A stretch of DNA of 64,000 nt from Brachypterus glaber (GCA_958510825.1 OY294046.1:8630049-8694048); one strand, 5' to 3'; counted from the first letter of the stretch, positions 33,901 through 44,106 are shown. The notes: generated from the sequence alone by a model not told the origin. A program made the numbers and translations.

Positions 33901-36900
33901 TATGCAAGCTTCTGAATAGGCCTTAAAACTACTTACCGATAAGAAGAAGGTGCAAAATCCTGATATTAAATGGCTGATATAGATGTCCCAGTCTTGAATT
34001 TAGCCATTGCAAGAGCCAGATGGTGGGAACCAAAAGTCTTTCGACCAGGGCAGAAAGTAGAACCAGAGTCATGGGAATGCCGATCACGGCGTAGATGATG
34101 CAGAAAATTTTCCCGCTTCGACTGAGAGGTGTAACATGGCCGTATCCTGGTAAAAAAAATATCCTAATATAATTTCCATATAGAAACCCATAAGGAATTT
34201 ATAGGTTTGAATGAGTTTTCAAGTTTTTCTAGATTTGTATACAAATTTTTGTGAAAATTACTTCTATGAATTTCACAATTTTTTTGGTTCTATAAATGAG
34301 GAGGTAACATGCAAACCGTGTTTTGTCACATCCAGAAGTTTTTTTAGGAAACACAATTATTTAAAACAAAATTATAATATTTTCTTGTTATTAATAGCTT
34401 GTACACATTCCAGATACACTGTAGATTAATACTCAACATACTTATCCAAAAAGCATACATAAGAAATATGAAAAAAAATGTGAAATGAAATTGGACAAAA
34501 CACGTTTTGACTGAACTGAGGGGACAAAGCATGTTTTGAAAGAAAACAACTTGGACAAAGCTCAGTTTGAACGAAATTAGTTTATTAAGGGATCATTCTG
34601 CTTTATAATTTTCAAAAAATCTATCGTTTTCTTTTACATTTTTCGAAAGTATATGTAGACTTTTTCATAATTTTTTATTAAAAAAAATTAAAACGCGTTT
34701 TTCTCAATAGTATATGTAGACTTTTTGACAAATTTTCATTAAAAAAAACTTTAAACGCGTTTTTCTCAAAACAGCGTTTTTTGGGTCGACTTAAATGAAA
34801 ACAAACACGCAGTCAAATGACCGAAAATCAGCAATCCCATTGGCCAGGTGGACAAAGCATGGTTTGATCTTAAACTGAGAGGTGAACAAAACACACTCTG
34901 ATTGAAACCCTAGTTTTTAACACTTATTTTAAATAGGAAAAAGCTTGTTTTAATTGAAAAGTGACGTTGGTTCATGTGCAAATGACATAGAAGAATCTAT
35001 CAATAACTCGTTTCCCAAAAAAAGTGGACAATCAGGCCTATTCACATGTACCATTGAAATCTATTCAATATTGACAAAAATTACAATACCATGCAATTTT
35101 AATACAGTTGACGTAAATGACCTTGCAATTTTCGTCAATATTGCCACACATTTCAATCTCAATGGTACATGTGAATAGGCCTGAATGCATGGTTTGCATG
35201 TTAACTCCTCAAATATCATCTTGGAAAAGTGACATTGACTACGTTTACACGACAAACAACTACCGTAGTTATAAATACGGCATTTCTTAATATCCATTAA
35301 ATCCAGAGCGTTTACAATAACTAAAATTAGTACCGAAAATATTGCCAACATTAAAAAAAAAAACATGTTGCAACACTATAGTGTTTTCTAGGTATAAAAA
35401 GTCCAAACTTGCTGCTATACAAGTATATTCAAATGTATGCAGTAATTTATTTTTTCTTTGGCTGAGGTTGGCAATATCGGTATTTATAAATCTTCACCGT
35501 TTACACGACCTTCAAAGGCTGAATTTTGATTATTAACTCAACTCTGTTGTTCAAGAGATTTATAACTCCCGAATAATAAATATTCGTAAATACCGCAGAA
35601 AAGGGCGTTTACTCGGAAGCTAAATACCGTATTAATAAATAGTAGTAGTAATAGTAACAACTACAGTAGTTAGGTACCTAGGACTCGTGTAAACATAGTC
35701 TATGTTACCCTCCACGTGGTATTTAGTATTTTGTTACAGTTAAAGTATGCAATCAGGTATTTATTTTACTATATAACAGGTTGCCTAGCATACAACGTGA
35801 CTTCACACAATATTCGTGGGGTCACGATACAGAGATACAAAATAACCTTCAACCGGAAAACTTGCATTCGGTTTGTGAGGTTAGCTTTTACTTCCAAAAC
35901 TGAACAATTAATTATCAGTGCAAAAAGGCTATAAATCCCACAATCCAACCACTTTTCTATATCGATACCGCCAAGACATGAGCAGAAGATGATGTGTGGG
36001 GTGCCCCAGAATAGAAAGGAAACATACAGATGGTGAGCAAACAATTTTATCTTTCCAATCAAACTTGTTTCATTTCGAAAGCCCTAGCGTTTAAAGTCTA
36101 TATGGCACAATAAAAACCAATGGATTTTATAAGCCTGTATGAGAATTTTCTATAGATAAGATTTTTACCGATTGTTGTGACGACCGTACTGGAGAAAAAT
36201 AATGATTGTCCAAAACTCCAGTTGGGTTCCCCGGAAACGTTTCGGGCGGCGGATACCCCTCTGTTGCTCGCTCGGACTACTTCCGTTATCAGCTCCTCGA
36301 GTGCTTGATCTGAAACAAAAAAAAAACTGTTGCTAAAACAATATTTTCCTCCATAGTTAGGAATTGAGTTAAAAAAAGAATTAAACAAAAAAATAGATAT
36401 ATTTTCAAAAAAATGTATTTCAAAAAAGACTTTTTTTTGATAAAGGAAACATTTTTTAAAAAAGATTAAATATTGTAACAATTCTTAAAAAAAAAAGACT
36501 TTTTGACCCCACCCGAATTTATACCTATGAAATTTAATGTCTTTAGCTTAAAGCGTTCTCAAACCGACCGACCGAAGGACAGATTTTTTCTCGGAAACCA
36601 GCTTTTTTACATATCGTCGGCTAAGAGGTAAATTTACCTAAACCTATTTTTTTTTTCAAAATCTGTTTTTTTACAGAAGTGAATAAAAAATTTCTTGCTC
36701 TATGTTTCTGTTTAAAATTAACTTGTATTAAATGAATACCTACCGATAAAAAGAATAAAAACTAAACATTTTAGAGGTAAAATTACCTAAACCGACCATA
36801 AAATTGTAAGTAAAGCACTCAAGTGTTTTAGCTAGACTTTTAGATGACATTTCTCATCACCGACATCAGGAAATAATATAATAGGGATTCTTTTCAATTA

Positions 36901-37723
36901 AAACATGATAGATCCGTACAGAAATTCATCTAATAAATATAATAGATATAATACAAAAGCGCCTGGAAATATAAAAAATAAGATATACAAAAATCTTTAT
37001 AAATATCATAATTTTAAACTAGATTCCATATCCCCTTATGTATGGCCTTAGGTTTAGGTAAATTTACCTTTAAAATGTGTGTCATTTTTAGAATGTCAAG
37101 TACCTATACCGATTTTTGTTAAATTTAAAATAAAATAGTTAAGAATGAAATGATTTAAATACATTAACAAATTAACTGCTTTTTAAGGTAACAAAAATAT
37201 ATTTATAGTAAGTATAAATCACCAACATAAATTTTAAAATCGTTTTTTACGTTTCCTGAAAAATTTGAAAATATCGAGATAGGTAAATTTACCTCTTAGC
37301 CGACGATATAAATCGTCGTGAAACGTAAAAAAGCATTTTTTTAAATTTTTTTACGCCCTTGTTTCTCTCCATTTTTTCTTGCTTTATCAGGTAGGTTTTT
37401 AATGTTTTTAATGTTTAAGGTTTTTAATGTGTTTCCTAACCTGAAACATTGGGATGAGCCAACAAAAAATTATGAATAGTATTGTCCAAGTTGACTTTCA
37501 ATGCATTTTCACCAGGTCCCTCCAAAATACTAAATACCACAGCTCCACAACACATGTACAACATGTATATAAAAAGGTACAAACTGAACAAAAAGTCTGT
37601 CCGGCATATACCTAAAAGTTTGACACCTTCAAATTTTCTGCTTAATTTTGGAAATAGAAGAATTTTTTCTTCGTAAGTGCCCGAAAATTCATCAAACGAA
37701 CCGTAGTGTTTATTATACGACAT
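28142..37723 (-). CDS. Two-pore-domain K+ channel (TWIK/KCNK1-like), isoform with exon 1b
   Basis: I joined six exons: 37,723-37,441; 36,309-36,169; 34,146-33,937; 33,452-33,264; 32,039-31,814; 28,220-28,142. All introns are GT-AG; the first four are phase 1 and the last is phase 2. The sum is 1,128 nt, giving 375 residues. Visible parts: TM1 in exon 1b, an extracellular cap with glycosylation site NVS, first filter TTIGYGH across exons 2-3, TM2 ([13 protein letters not shown]), TM3, second filter TTIGLGD in exon 4, TM4 in exon 5, and a basic tail [14 protein letters not shown] in exon 6. K2P channels dimerise and carry background K+ leak at the plasma membrane; that function is inferred from the family. 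TWIK-type proteins are about 340 residues, so the length fits. The introns hold many transposons, and the exon 5 donor is transposon-derived. Confidence 0.88.
29345..29780. repeat. Two adjacent tandem duplications
   Basis: A block of about 107 bp (AAATTAACCTCAAAATAAGA... to ...GACGTCAGTGTAAGA) at 29,345-29,450 is repeated almost exactly at 29,460-29,565. A second block of about 70 bp with AATGTTTCCCAATTAATTGC occurs at about 29,635-29,705 and 29,706-29,775. Confidence 0.85.
30143..30375. repeat. Hairpin element with G/C-rich centre
   Basis: GAACGTTCAAGTATTATGTA at the left pairs with the right end; the arms meet at GGCTACCCCCCTAA / TTAGGGGGGTAGCC. Arms about 105 bp. A half copy (CGCGAGAATCGGGGTATGAA...) is present at about 55,925-56,025. 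Confidence 0.85.
30884..30923. repeat. (TA)n microsatellite
   Basis: A pure AT/TA run of about 38 bp in K2P intron 5. Confidence 0.95.
31380..31445. repeat. Short palindrome
   Basis: TTTCGAATAGGTAA and its complement flank ACAAATATG/CATATTTGT. It lies within the expanded MITE B copy 3. Confidence 0.8.
31814..32039 (-). CDS. K2P exon 5 (TM4 and proximal tail) with transposon-derived 3' end
   Basis: The acceptor TTTCTAG precedes [20 protein letters not shown] (TM4), then a cytoplasmic stretch to [13 protein letters not shown]. The final ~24 nt (from 31,838 down) are the terminus of MITE B. Inside it AG|GTACAT gives a phase-2 donor that joins exon 6 in frame. If this donor is not used, translation reads into the element and stops at TAA a few codons later (...GRYIAGT), giving a protein lacking the exon 6 tail. 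Confidence 0.8.
32090..33029. mobile_element. MITE family A, copy 3, filling most of K2P intron 4
   Basis: Ends CCCTAGTAGAAATTTAACG and TTTCTACCAGGG. It occupies 940 of the 1,224 bp of the intron between exons 4 and 5, beginning about 50 bp from the exon 5 acceptor. It contains a private 64-bp palindrome and a 20-bp palindrome. Confidence 0.85.
32522..32585. repeat. 64-bp perfect palindrome private to MITE A copy 3
   Basis: Arms of 31 bp (AAATACGTTTACCTCTCAG... ) with a 2-nt centre. Copies 1 and 2 have only the left arm sequence, so the right arm is a local inverted duplication. Confidence 0.9.
33264..33452 (-). CDS. K2P exon 4 (TM3 and second pore loop)
   Basis: TTTTTTTTCAG acceptor and CAG|GTAAGA donor, phase 1 at both sides. 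Encodes [20 protein letters not shown] (TM3), [20 protein letters not shown] (pore helix and filter), then [20 protein letters not shown], closely resembling the second pore of TWIK channels. Confidence 0.93.
33818..33924. repeat. MITE family D hairpin (CTTGCATAAGAACATAAAAC type), partial
   Basis: Contains GCCAATCACGGCATC, ATTCTTATGTTTTATGTTCT and ATGCAAGCTTCTGAAT, with AGGGCATATCC at the other end. The same family occurs at 44,468-44,693, 44,722-44,870 and 56,146-56,433. Confidence 0.7.
33937..34146 (-). CDS. K2P exon 3 (first filter end, TM2)
   Basis: Acceptor TTTTACCAG, donor ATCG|GTAAGT, both phase 1. Encodes the [11 protein letters not shown] end of the first filter, [18 protein letters not shown] (TM2) and the loop [18 protein letters not shown] leading to TM3. 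The G of the filter glycine comes from exon 2. Confidence 0.93.
35035..35183. repeat. Hairpin in K2P intron 2
   Basis: AGGCCTATTCACATGTACCA and its complement bound a 149-bp foldback. It lies within a larger stretch (about 34,298-35,212) whose ends share inverted GAGGAGGTAACATGCAAACC-like sequence. Confidence 0.75.
35228..35702. mobile_element. Foldback element, GACTACGTTTACACGA ends
   Basis: The left end GACTACGTTTACACGA is mirrored by TCGTGTAAACATAGTC. Inner blocks TACCGTAGTTATAAATACGG-like and TTTATAAATCTTCACCG also pair. About 475 bp, non-coding, in intron 2. Confidence 0.65.
36169..36309 (-). CDS. K2P exon 2 (extracellular cap and first pore helix)
   Basis: Acceptor TTTGTTTCAG, donor ATCG|GTAAAA, phase 1. 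Encodes [38 protein letters not shown] and SSTVVTTIG. [19 protein letters not shown] matches the TWIK-type cap-to-pore region and includes an N-glycosylation sequon. Both alternative first exons splice into it in the same phase. Confidence 0.93.
36615..37305. mobile_element. TIR element, CGTCGGCTAAGAGGTAAATT ends, in intron 1b
   Basis: CGTCGGCTAAGAGGTAAATT at the left is mirrored by AATTTACCTCTTAGCCGACG at the right, flanked by ATAT. The motif GGTAAATTTACC recurs inside. It interrupts a dispersed GACCGACC-type repeat that resumes at 37,310 (AATCGTCGTGAAACGTAAAA). No transposase. Confidence 0.8.
37441..37723 (-). CDS. K2P alternative first coding exon 1b
   Basis: ATG at 37,723; donor TTTCAG|GTTAGG; phase 1. 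Encodes a 94-residue N-terminus: a charged segment [20 protein letters not shown], then TM1 [20 protein letters not shown] followed by EGP, and the start of the cap helix. The EGP after TM1 also occurs in exon 1a. A hammerhead-like motif lies about 100 bp upstream on the opposite strand. Confidence 0.85.
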
Positions 37724-37823
37724 TTTTACACTATTTTTATACTTATATGTTCATATAGGTGTCCACTACTCCTAGTTTCTAATCATATCTTTATTTGTCT
37801 GCCGCCTATAATTATTTAGTTGC

Positions 37824-37854
37824 CTGATGATGTCTCTAATAGTGACGAAACGTC
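37824..37854 (+). ncRNA. Hammerhead-ribozyme-like core
   Basis: CTGATGA, then stem GTCTC/GTGAC with one U-U mismatch and loop TAATA, then GAAA and CGTC. These are the canonical type I core boxes with a 2-bp palindromic stem III (ACGU) and C at the cleavage site, like the minimal dimer-forming hammerheads described in Penelope-like elements and retrozymes. Flanking stem I pairing is weak by eye. Confidence 0.45.
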
Positions 37855-38320
37855 TGACTTTTATTTTACAGTAAAAATAAATACTTAAAAGTACTTTTAA
37901 TCATAACTAAAACTAGCCTCACTGGTTTTATTTTATCACAAAATATATGTATATATTTTTTAATATTAAGCTTCAGCTTTAGCTTAAGCTTTAGTCCGAA
38001 TTTCCATAGTGATTTTTTTACACTAAACTGAACTAAACCAAGCTAAAAAAAGCTTGTATGTGCACTTAAAATACACTGATACGACTGCTTAGTCGGATGT
38101 TTAAAACTAAGTAAAAATCTTAGATAAAACGTTATATATTCATTTGACTCCTCGTTCTTATATAAGTAGAAGAGTTTTTTGGATAAAAGATAAACAAATC
38201 TAAAAACAAACTGTGAAGATATTTATTGCTAGGCATTCCATAACATACTATTCACTGTGGATGGTATATTGCATTTCCCCATATAACGCAAAAAAATAAG
38301 GACTTTTCGGGCTGCTGGTA

Positions 38321-38349
38321 CTGAAGAGGGCCAGCAGCCCGAAACTGTC
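38321..38349 (+). ncRNA. Hammerhead-like motif, repeat unit 1
   Basis: CTGAAGA, stem GGGC/GCCC with loop CAGCA, GAAA, then CTGTC (stem III AC/GU around one U, C at cleavage). In this unit the upstream CGGGCTGCTGG could also pair with CCAGCAGCCCG, a competing fold. Confidence 0.4.
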
Positions 38350-38562
38350 AGTCTACCAATATCACTCTGTACGATGATTAGAAAATAGATTGATGGAATA
38401 ATAAATTAATATTAAAGTCTCCAGACTAGGAAAGGTATGAGTAGTTGTCTACATCTAGCAATAGATGGCGCACAAGTCTACATCAATCCAGTGACTATAT
38501 TCCTTTTGCGAATAAAGTCTAAACACGTTTTCTTAATCAGCGTGCGGAGTTGACTCTCGGTA

Positions 38563-38591
38563 ATGAAGAGGGACAGCATCCCGAAACTGTC
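38563..38591 (+). ncRNA. Hammerhead-like motif, repeat unit 2
   Basis: ATGAAGA in place of CTGAAGA, stem GGGA/TCCC, GAAACTGTC. The fourth stem II pair changed from C-G to A-U relative to unit 1, so pairing is preserved, but the C-to-A change at core position 3 should abolish activity. Confidence 0.35.
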
Positions 38592-38919
38592 AGTCTACCA
38601 ATATCACTCTGTACGATGATTAGAAAATAGATTAATGGAATAATAAATTAATATTTTTATAATTTTGTTTAAAATTAAAAATTTCTGTCCTTAATAATTC
38701 TACGTCTAACCACTCGTTAGTGGTACTATGTGGTTGAGACACACAAGTCTTCAACTTGCTACCATTCAAAGTCTCCAGACTAGGAGAGGCATGAGTAGTT
38801 GTCTACATCTAGCAATAGATGGCGCACAAGTCTACATCAATCCAATGACTATTCCTTTTGCGAATAAAGTCTAAAAACGTTTGGACTTTTAATCAGCGTG
38901 CAGAGTTGACTCTTGGTAC

Positions 38920-38949
38920 TGAAGAGGGACAGTAGCCCGAAACTGTCAC
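38920..38949 (+). ncRNA. Hammerhead-like motif, repeat unit 3
   Basis: CTGAAGA, stem GGG/CCC with an A-G mismatch above it and loop CAGTA, then GAAACTGTC. All conserved core boxes are intact. Confidence 0.4.
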
Positions 38950-39308
38950 TCTACCAATGTCACTCTGTACGATGATTAGAAAATAGATTGATGCATCAAT
39001 CCATCATGATTATGATAATAAATTAAATAAATTTAAAAAAATTAAAAACCTATAGATTTTTTTAAGAATTTAAATAACAAAATTTACTGTTAACGTTATA
39101 AAAATATTGGAAAATGTATTGCCAGAATAAAATGTAAGAAAGGAGCTAGATATAAAAATGGAGAAAGCAAAATATGGAATTTGGAATATATGGAATAAAA
39201 TTAATGGAGAGCCCCTACTAGGAGCCAAAAGCTTAGGGCTTAGGGCTCTCCATGAGTCTGTAGTTAAATAAATAATAAATAACAACTTTTTTTCTTAAAA
39301 AAAAGTCC

Positions 39309-39458
39309 AAACCGATTTCACCATAAAAAAAAAGATTCATCGTGCAGTTTTTCCACAAATCGTATATAAAGTATATAATTATTGAAATTTATACACTTTT
39401 CATACGATTTGTGAAAAAACTGCGCGATGAATCTTTTTTTTTATGGCGAAATCGGTTT
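39309..39458. repeat. Hairpin, 150 bp
   Basis: AAACCGATTTC at the left mirrors GAAATCGGTTT at the right; the arms include AAGATTCATCG and ACAAATCGTAT with complements. Arms about 60 bp. Confidence 0.85.
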
Positions 39459-40819
39459 CAGCGCATCAAAACACATAGGAAATTATGGGTTAGAACCATA
39501 GGACAGATATTTTTTTTTGTAGACTTGTGTAATCTACCCGTAGTTTTTTTATGATAAAAGACGAAGCAATTAAAATTATCCCACTTATTGCTCTGGATAG
39601 TTCTTATCTTATATGAGTTGTTTCACCTCAAAATTTACCTTAATTGAACAATGTTTGATGTTTAATAAATGTCCGTGTAGGTAAACTTGGCGTAAAATCC
39701 CAGACAGTACAAAATAAATCCAGGGTATATACTTTCTGGATATAGAATATATCCATTGGAGAGCCTGGATAGCCATTGGATATCCTATGGACATCCAAAT
39801 GTCCGCCTATATCCAGGATATCCTGGATATAGGACAGTTTTGGCAACAGCAGCTTTCCGAAATGGAAAAACTTTTATAATCAGATGACGCCTTAATTTAT
39901 ATATATATGATTTAACTTTCCTCGTTTACTTTTTAGGTACTAAAAAATAAAAAACAAGCCGTGAAGATATGTAATGCTACGCATTCCATTATATTATTGT
40001 TCACAGTAAATAGTATATTGCATTTCCCAAATACGTAAAAAAATAATTTTCAAAAGAAATAAAAAAAAAAAAAATTAAAAGATCTTTTTTGAAAAATGAA
40101 AAAAAAAGTTTTCAAAAAGACTTTTTTTTTAACTTTTCAAATTTTTTTTATTAAATTTTCTTTTTGCGAAAACGAAAAAAAAAAGGTTTTTAAACAAATT
40201 CAAAATATTTAATTTTTTATTTATTTATTTATTTTTTTTGTAGAATTAATCCTAGGGATCTTCCCCTCATAGAACTTGATTTTTTCTGAAAATTTCAATA
40301 CGATCGGATTATTTGTTCTTGAGTTATCGTGTCTACAAAAATCGTGACATCGGTCAGACAGACAGACGGACAGATGGACATTTGAGAAAAAAGTTGTTTA
40401 CTTTTTCATGGAACAAATTTAGAATTTTTTGTCTAGGACGATTTTTGATTTTTTTTTTTTAATTCGAAACTAGCGTATAATATTATTCTAGCGCTGGCGC
40501 TGTGAATAATTATATTATATTATAATATAATAAATATTGCTGTTTTTACGTTTCTTGACTTTTATATGCTTTTATCGACGCTTTTATATAATATATATAT
40601 ACATAGTTTTGAAAAAAGTCTTCCCATCAAAACGATTTTGTTTAAATTAAGACCCGATAACAAGAAAAATAAAAACGTATAACAAACAGATTAATTGTTA
40701 ATATTTGCTTTATTATTATTACAAACTTTTGTTCAACTTTTAAACTAAATAACTTAAATCGTTTATTATTAGCTGTGCAGCTAATATCTATTGCACAATA
40801 GATATTAACCCAAATAGCA

Positions 40820-41649
40820 TCATCATCAATAGTTTGTTTGGGTCTTTAAGAGACAGGCGCAGCCTATGGCTCATTTATCTAAAAAAATATTTAATCTGAA
40901 TTTAAAGTTGGGGCAGTGAGTCTATGCTCACTGATGCGAGTTGCATCTGTCATAATTTGGGGGGGAGTGGGTCTCTGCTCACTGATGCGAGTTGCATCTG
41001 TCATAATTTGGCGCTGTGGAGTGGGTGGGAGGGGGATGGGGAGGGATGGGATAGGGAGAGGAGGGATGTGCGGGAGGAGTGAGACTATCTCACTGATGCT
41101 GGGAATGCATCTGTCCTGTATTAGTGGGTACCATTACTGGTTGAGGACGTTTTTGATCTTTTTGTGAGTGTTGTGTATTTCGTGATCGTAATCTAGAAAG
41201 TTTGAAATGAGGGGGTTTGGGTGATCTAAATTGTCTTGTATAAAAGACGTGCTGTAGCGGATGATTTCCGTTTTTAGGAGGGGCATTTCGAGATCTCTGT
41301 GTATCTGGTTGTTCCTCATGAACCAGGGGGCATCGAGGCATATTCTGTGTGACATGTTTTGGAAGGCCTGAAGTTTTGCTGAGAGCGCTTTGTTAAGGGT
41401 GATTTTGTTCCAGGCTGGGGCTCCGTAAAGAAGTACCGGCTTTAGGGTTTGGTTGTAAAGAAGAAGTTTGTTTTTAATGGATAGGGGACTCTTTCTACCT
41501 ATTAAGGGGTAGAGTTTGGAGAGGCGGCAATTTGCTATTTGGAGGGTGTTTTTGACGTGCTGATCCCACGTCAAGTTTTTGGAGATTGTAATGCCGAGGT
41601 ATTTGGCATGGTTTTCCCAGTTAATGGGTTGGCCATTTATCTGAATGGG
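40820..41649 (-). mobile_element. Jockey element, short 5'-truncated copy
   Basis: Bounded by 14-bp direct repeats TAACCCAAATAGCA (40,806-40,819 and 41,650-41,663). Nearly identical to about 17,310-18,141 in the reverse orientation, with the same doublet of 3' UTR units and a terminal (ATG)n tail. It lies in the long intron between K2P exons 1a and 1b. Confidence 0.92.
41134..41649 (-). pseudogene. Jockey ORF2, C-terminal remnant
   Basis: Encodes the end of the RT region (YLGITISKNLTWDQHVKN, LLYGAPAWNKITLNKALSAK) through to ...KIKNVLNQ and stop, without the frameshift seen in the 15-kb copy. The catalytic motifs are lost through 5' truncation, so it is inert. Confidence 0.85.
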
Positions 41650-42014
41650 TAACCCAAATAGCACCGATGATCTAAAAATATTTGTAATTTTCGTGGTCTT
41701 TAAAATGTCCCTGAACTTATACACATTAGTCTAAGCGATTTTTAAGTTCGGGAAAATTTTCAAGTATAGAAAGAACTGTAAGCTCAAAAAATTGCCTAAG
41801 GTTCAAAAAACTTTCATGTTCGCAGAGCTATAGCTTATTATTAGCTCACGTTATGCGGGCGCATGCGTGCGTCTCAAATGAGACTAAATTGACACATTTG
41901 ACTGGGGATATGAGTCGCACGTATGCGAGATAAATCGCACACCTGCATCTCATATTGCACTCACTGTGCGCGCATTTTGTTATCTGGGAAGATTAGATTT
42001 ACTTTTAGCTTTTT

Positions 42015-42740
42015 TAGCTTTTACCAATTTTCACGAAAACTGCTCCCCGCCTCTAAGGGGGTGCAGTTAGAACTTTTTTATTATCAGATTCTATTTCAGC
42101 AACCTTAAAAACCTCAATACACCAATATTCACAAAAACTACCCCCCACCCTCAGGGGGTGAAATTAGAAAAATTTTATTGAAAGATTAAGTTTTAACAAC
42201 TCAAAAACCCTAATATATAAGAAAACTACCCCCTGCCCCTCAGGGGCTGAACTAAGATTTTTTTTATTATCAGATTCACTTTTAGCAACCTGAAAAACCC
42301 CAATATACCAATTTTTAAGAAAACTACCCCCGCCTCTTTGGGGTGGAGTTAGAATTTTTTTATAATCAGATTCACTTTCAGCAACCTCAAAAAGCCCAAT
42401 ATACCAATTTTCACGAAAACTACCCCCAACCTCCCAACCTACCAGGGTGGATTTAGAATTTTTTTATTATCAGATTCACTTTCAGCAACCTTGAAAACCC
42501 CAATATACCAGTTTTTACGAACACTACCCCCCACCCATCAGGGAGTGAAATTAGAAAAAAATATATTATCAGATTCATATTCGCCAACCCCAAAAACCCC
42601 TATATACCAATTTTGACGAAAATATTTAAAAATATTTACCCCCTCGGGGGTGGAGAAAAAATTTATTATCAGATTCAATGTCAGCAACCTCAAAAACCCT
42701 TATATAGCAATTTTCAAATTTTTCCCCATTTGCCCCCTTG
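42015..42740. repeat. GC-patched minisatellite, about 95-bp unit, array 1
   Basis: About seven diverged units each hold TATTATCAGATTCACTTTCA, GCAACCTCAAAAACCCCAAT, ATACCAATTTTCACGAAAAC and a CCCC...CAGGGGGTG block. The same unit forms array 2 at 50,780-51,225. Confidence 0.85.
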
Positions 42741-42990
42741 CCGCACCCCAATGTTCACCAAAAACAATCCCGAGCTAGAACTTTTTGTAACATATTCGTA
42801 TGTCAAATTTCAAGTCTCTAGCTTAAAGCGTTCTTAAGTTATCGTGCCCACAAGATTTCTCGGACAGACCGACCGATCGACCGACAATTTTTCTTTTGCT
42901 TGAAATTGATTTATATCGACATAAAACGTCATAAAACGCGAAAATACGCAAAAAAAAACGCTTAGTTTTGTGTTAATGCTGGGGTAAATC

Positions 42991-43244
42991 CAACGAACTA
43001 ATAACTCTTCTCTCTAGAATAGGCATTTCATTCGTAAAAACTGACAAAAACTTCGGCAACATAAAAATTCGTCTGTCTTACTTGCACATATTTGTTCTAA
43101 CAGAGACAACAATACCAGTTACTGTTAATTGTTATTGTTCTGGTCTGAATATACCTACTATTTGTTTACAAACAAACCGAGATGTTGGCGATACTTTATT
43201 TTAACGGTATGCCTATTCTAGAAAGAAGAATTCTTAGTTCGTTG
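42991..43244 (-). mobile_element. hAT-type MITE, copy 2
   Basis: Same 254-bp length and sequence as 25,458-25,711 but inverted, with the perfect 8-bp target duplication GGTAAATC (42,983-42,990 and 43,245-43,252). Confidence 0.88.
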
Positions 43245-43971
43245 GGTAAATCAACCTTAAGATACACCAAACACTGCTGGTCTCTCTAATATAATATCCT
43301 CCAGAATTTCTTGGTGTCTCCGCTATTTTCGAATGACTTTTTCCAAAAAAATTATATTATTTTAGACTGTTTTGTGAATTAAATTATTTTTTTATCGTCA
43401 TAGAGATTGTAATAATAGTACCACATAATTAAAAAATATGTAGATTATTACTGTCCCTGTTAGTACTAAATATAACAAAGGTATGATTCAACAAAATGCA
43501 AATAATTATAGTAAACAATTCATAGGTATAAAATAAATATAATATATTAATAGAATAAGGTTAATTAACTTTTTCTCATTAAACAGTACCTATGCAATTT
43601 TGATAAGAAAAACAAGCCTTGAATCTACCTAACACATCACATTCCATAGTTTACTCTTCACAGGAGATAGTGTAGTCATGATATAAGTATACTTAACAAA
43701 ATATAATTTGCGCGTATTTTAATTATTTGTAAGTACAAACCCAGAAAACCAAAATAGTTCGAAACTAGTACACTAAATGGGAGCTATTTTTATGATCTAG
43801 AAACATCCTTAAAATGTCCCCAAATGCACAGAACTAGCCCTAATAATATAGCTTGCATTTTTATTCCTAATTTTTGATTTAGAGACCTAAAATAGCATGC
43901 TAAAATAATACCTGAATATCGTGCTATTTTTAATTCAAATAAAAATAGCATGCTATTTTCTACCTAGTTTA

Positions 43972-44106
43972 GGGCCACTTGCACCAAATTTTGGTACGGG
44001 ATTAACTCAGCTAAACCGAGTTTAAGTTAAAAAGGCTGAGTTCTGATTGGTCAGCCGTCAATTTAATCCAAGTTTAAAGTTAAACCAGCATTGGTGCAAG
44101 TGGCCC
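43972..44106. mobile_element. Small MITE, GGGCCACTTGCACCA ends, TTA target
   Basis: The 135-bp element begins GGGCCACTTGCACCAA and ends TTGGTGCAAGTGGCCC, flanked by TTA on both sides, as expected for PIF/Harbinger-type elements. Confidence 0.85.

Larger units (their letters stand above)
38285..39000 (+). repeat. Tandem repeat with three hammerhead-like motifs
   Basis: A unit of about 245 bp beginning at CTGAAGAGGG...GAAACTGTCA is followed by GTCTACCAATATCACTCTGT, ATTAGAAAATAGATT, an AGATGGCGCACAAGTCTACA block and GCGTGCGGAGTTGACTC. Units start near 38,321, 38,563 and 38,920; the last spacing is longer because of an extra stretch of about 110 bp. No ORF. Confidence 0.8.
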
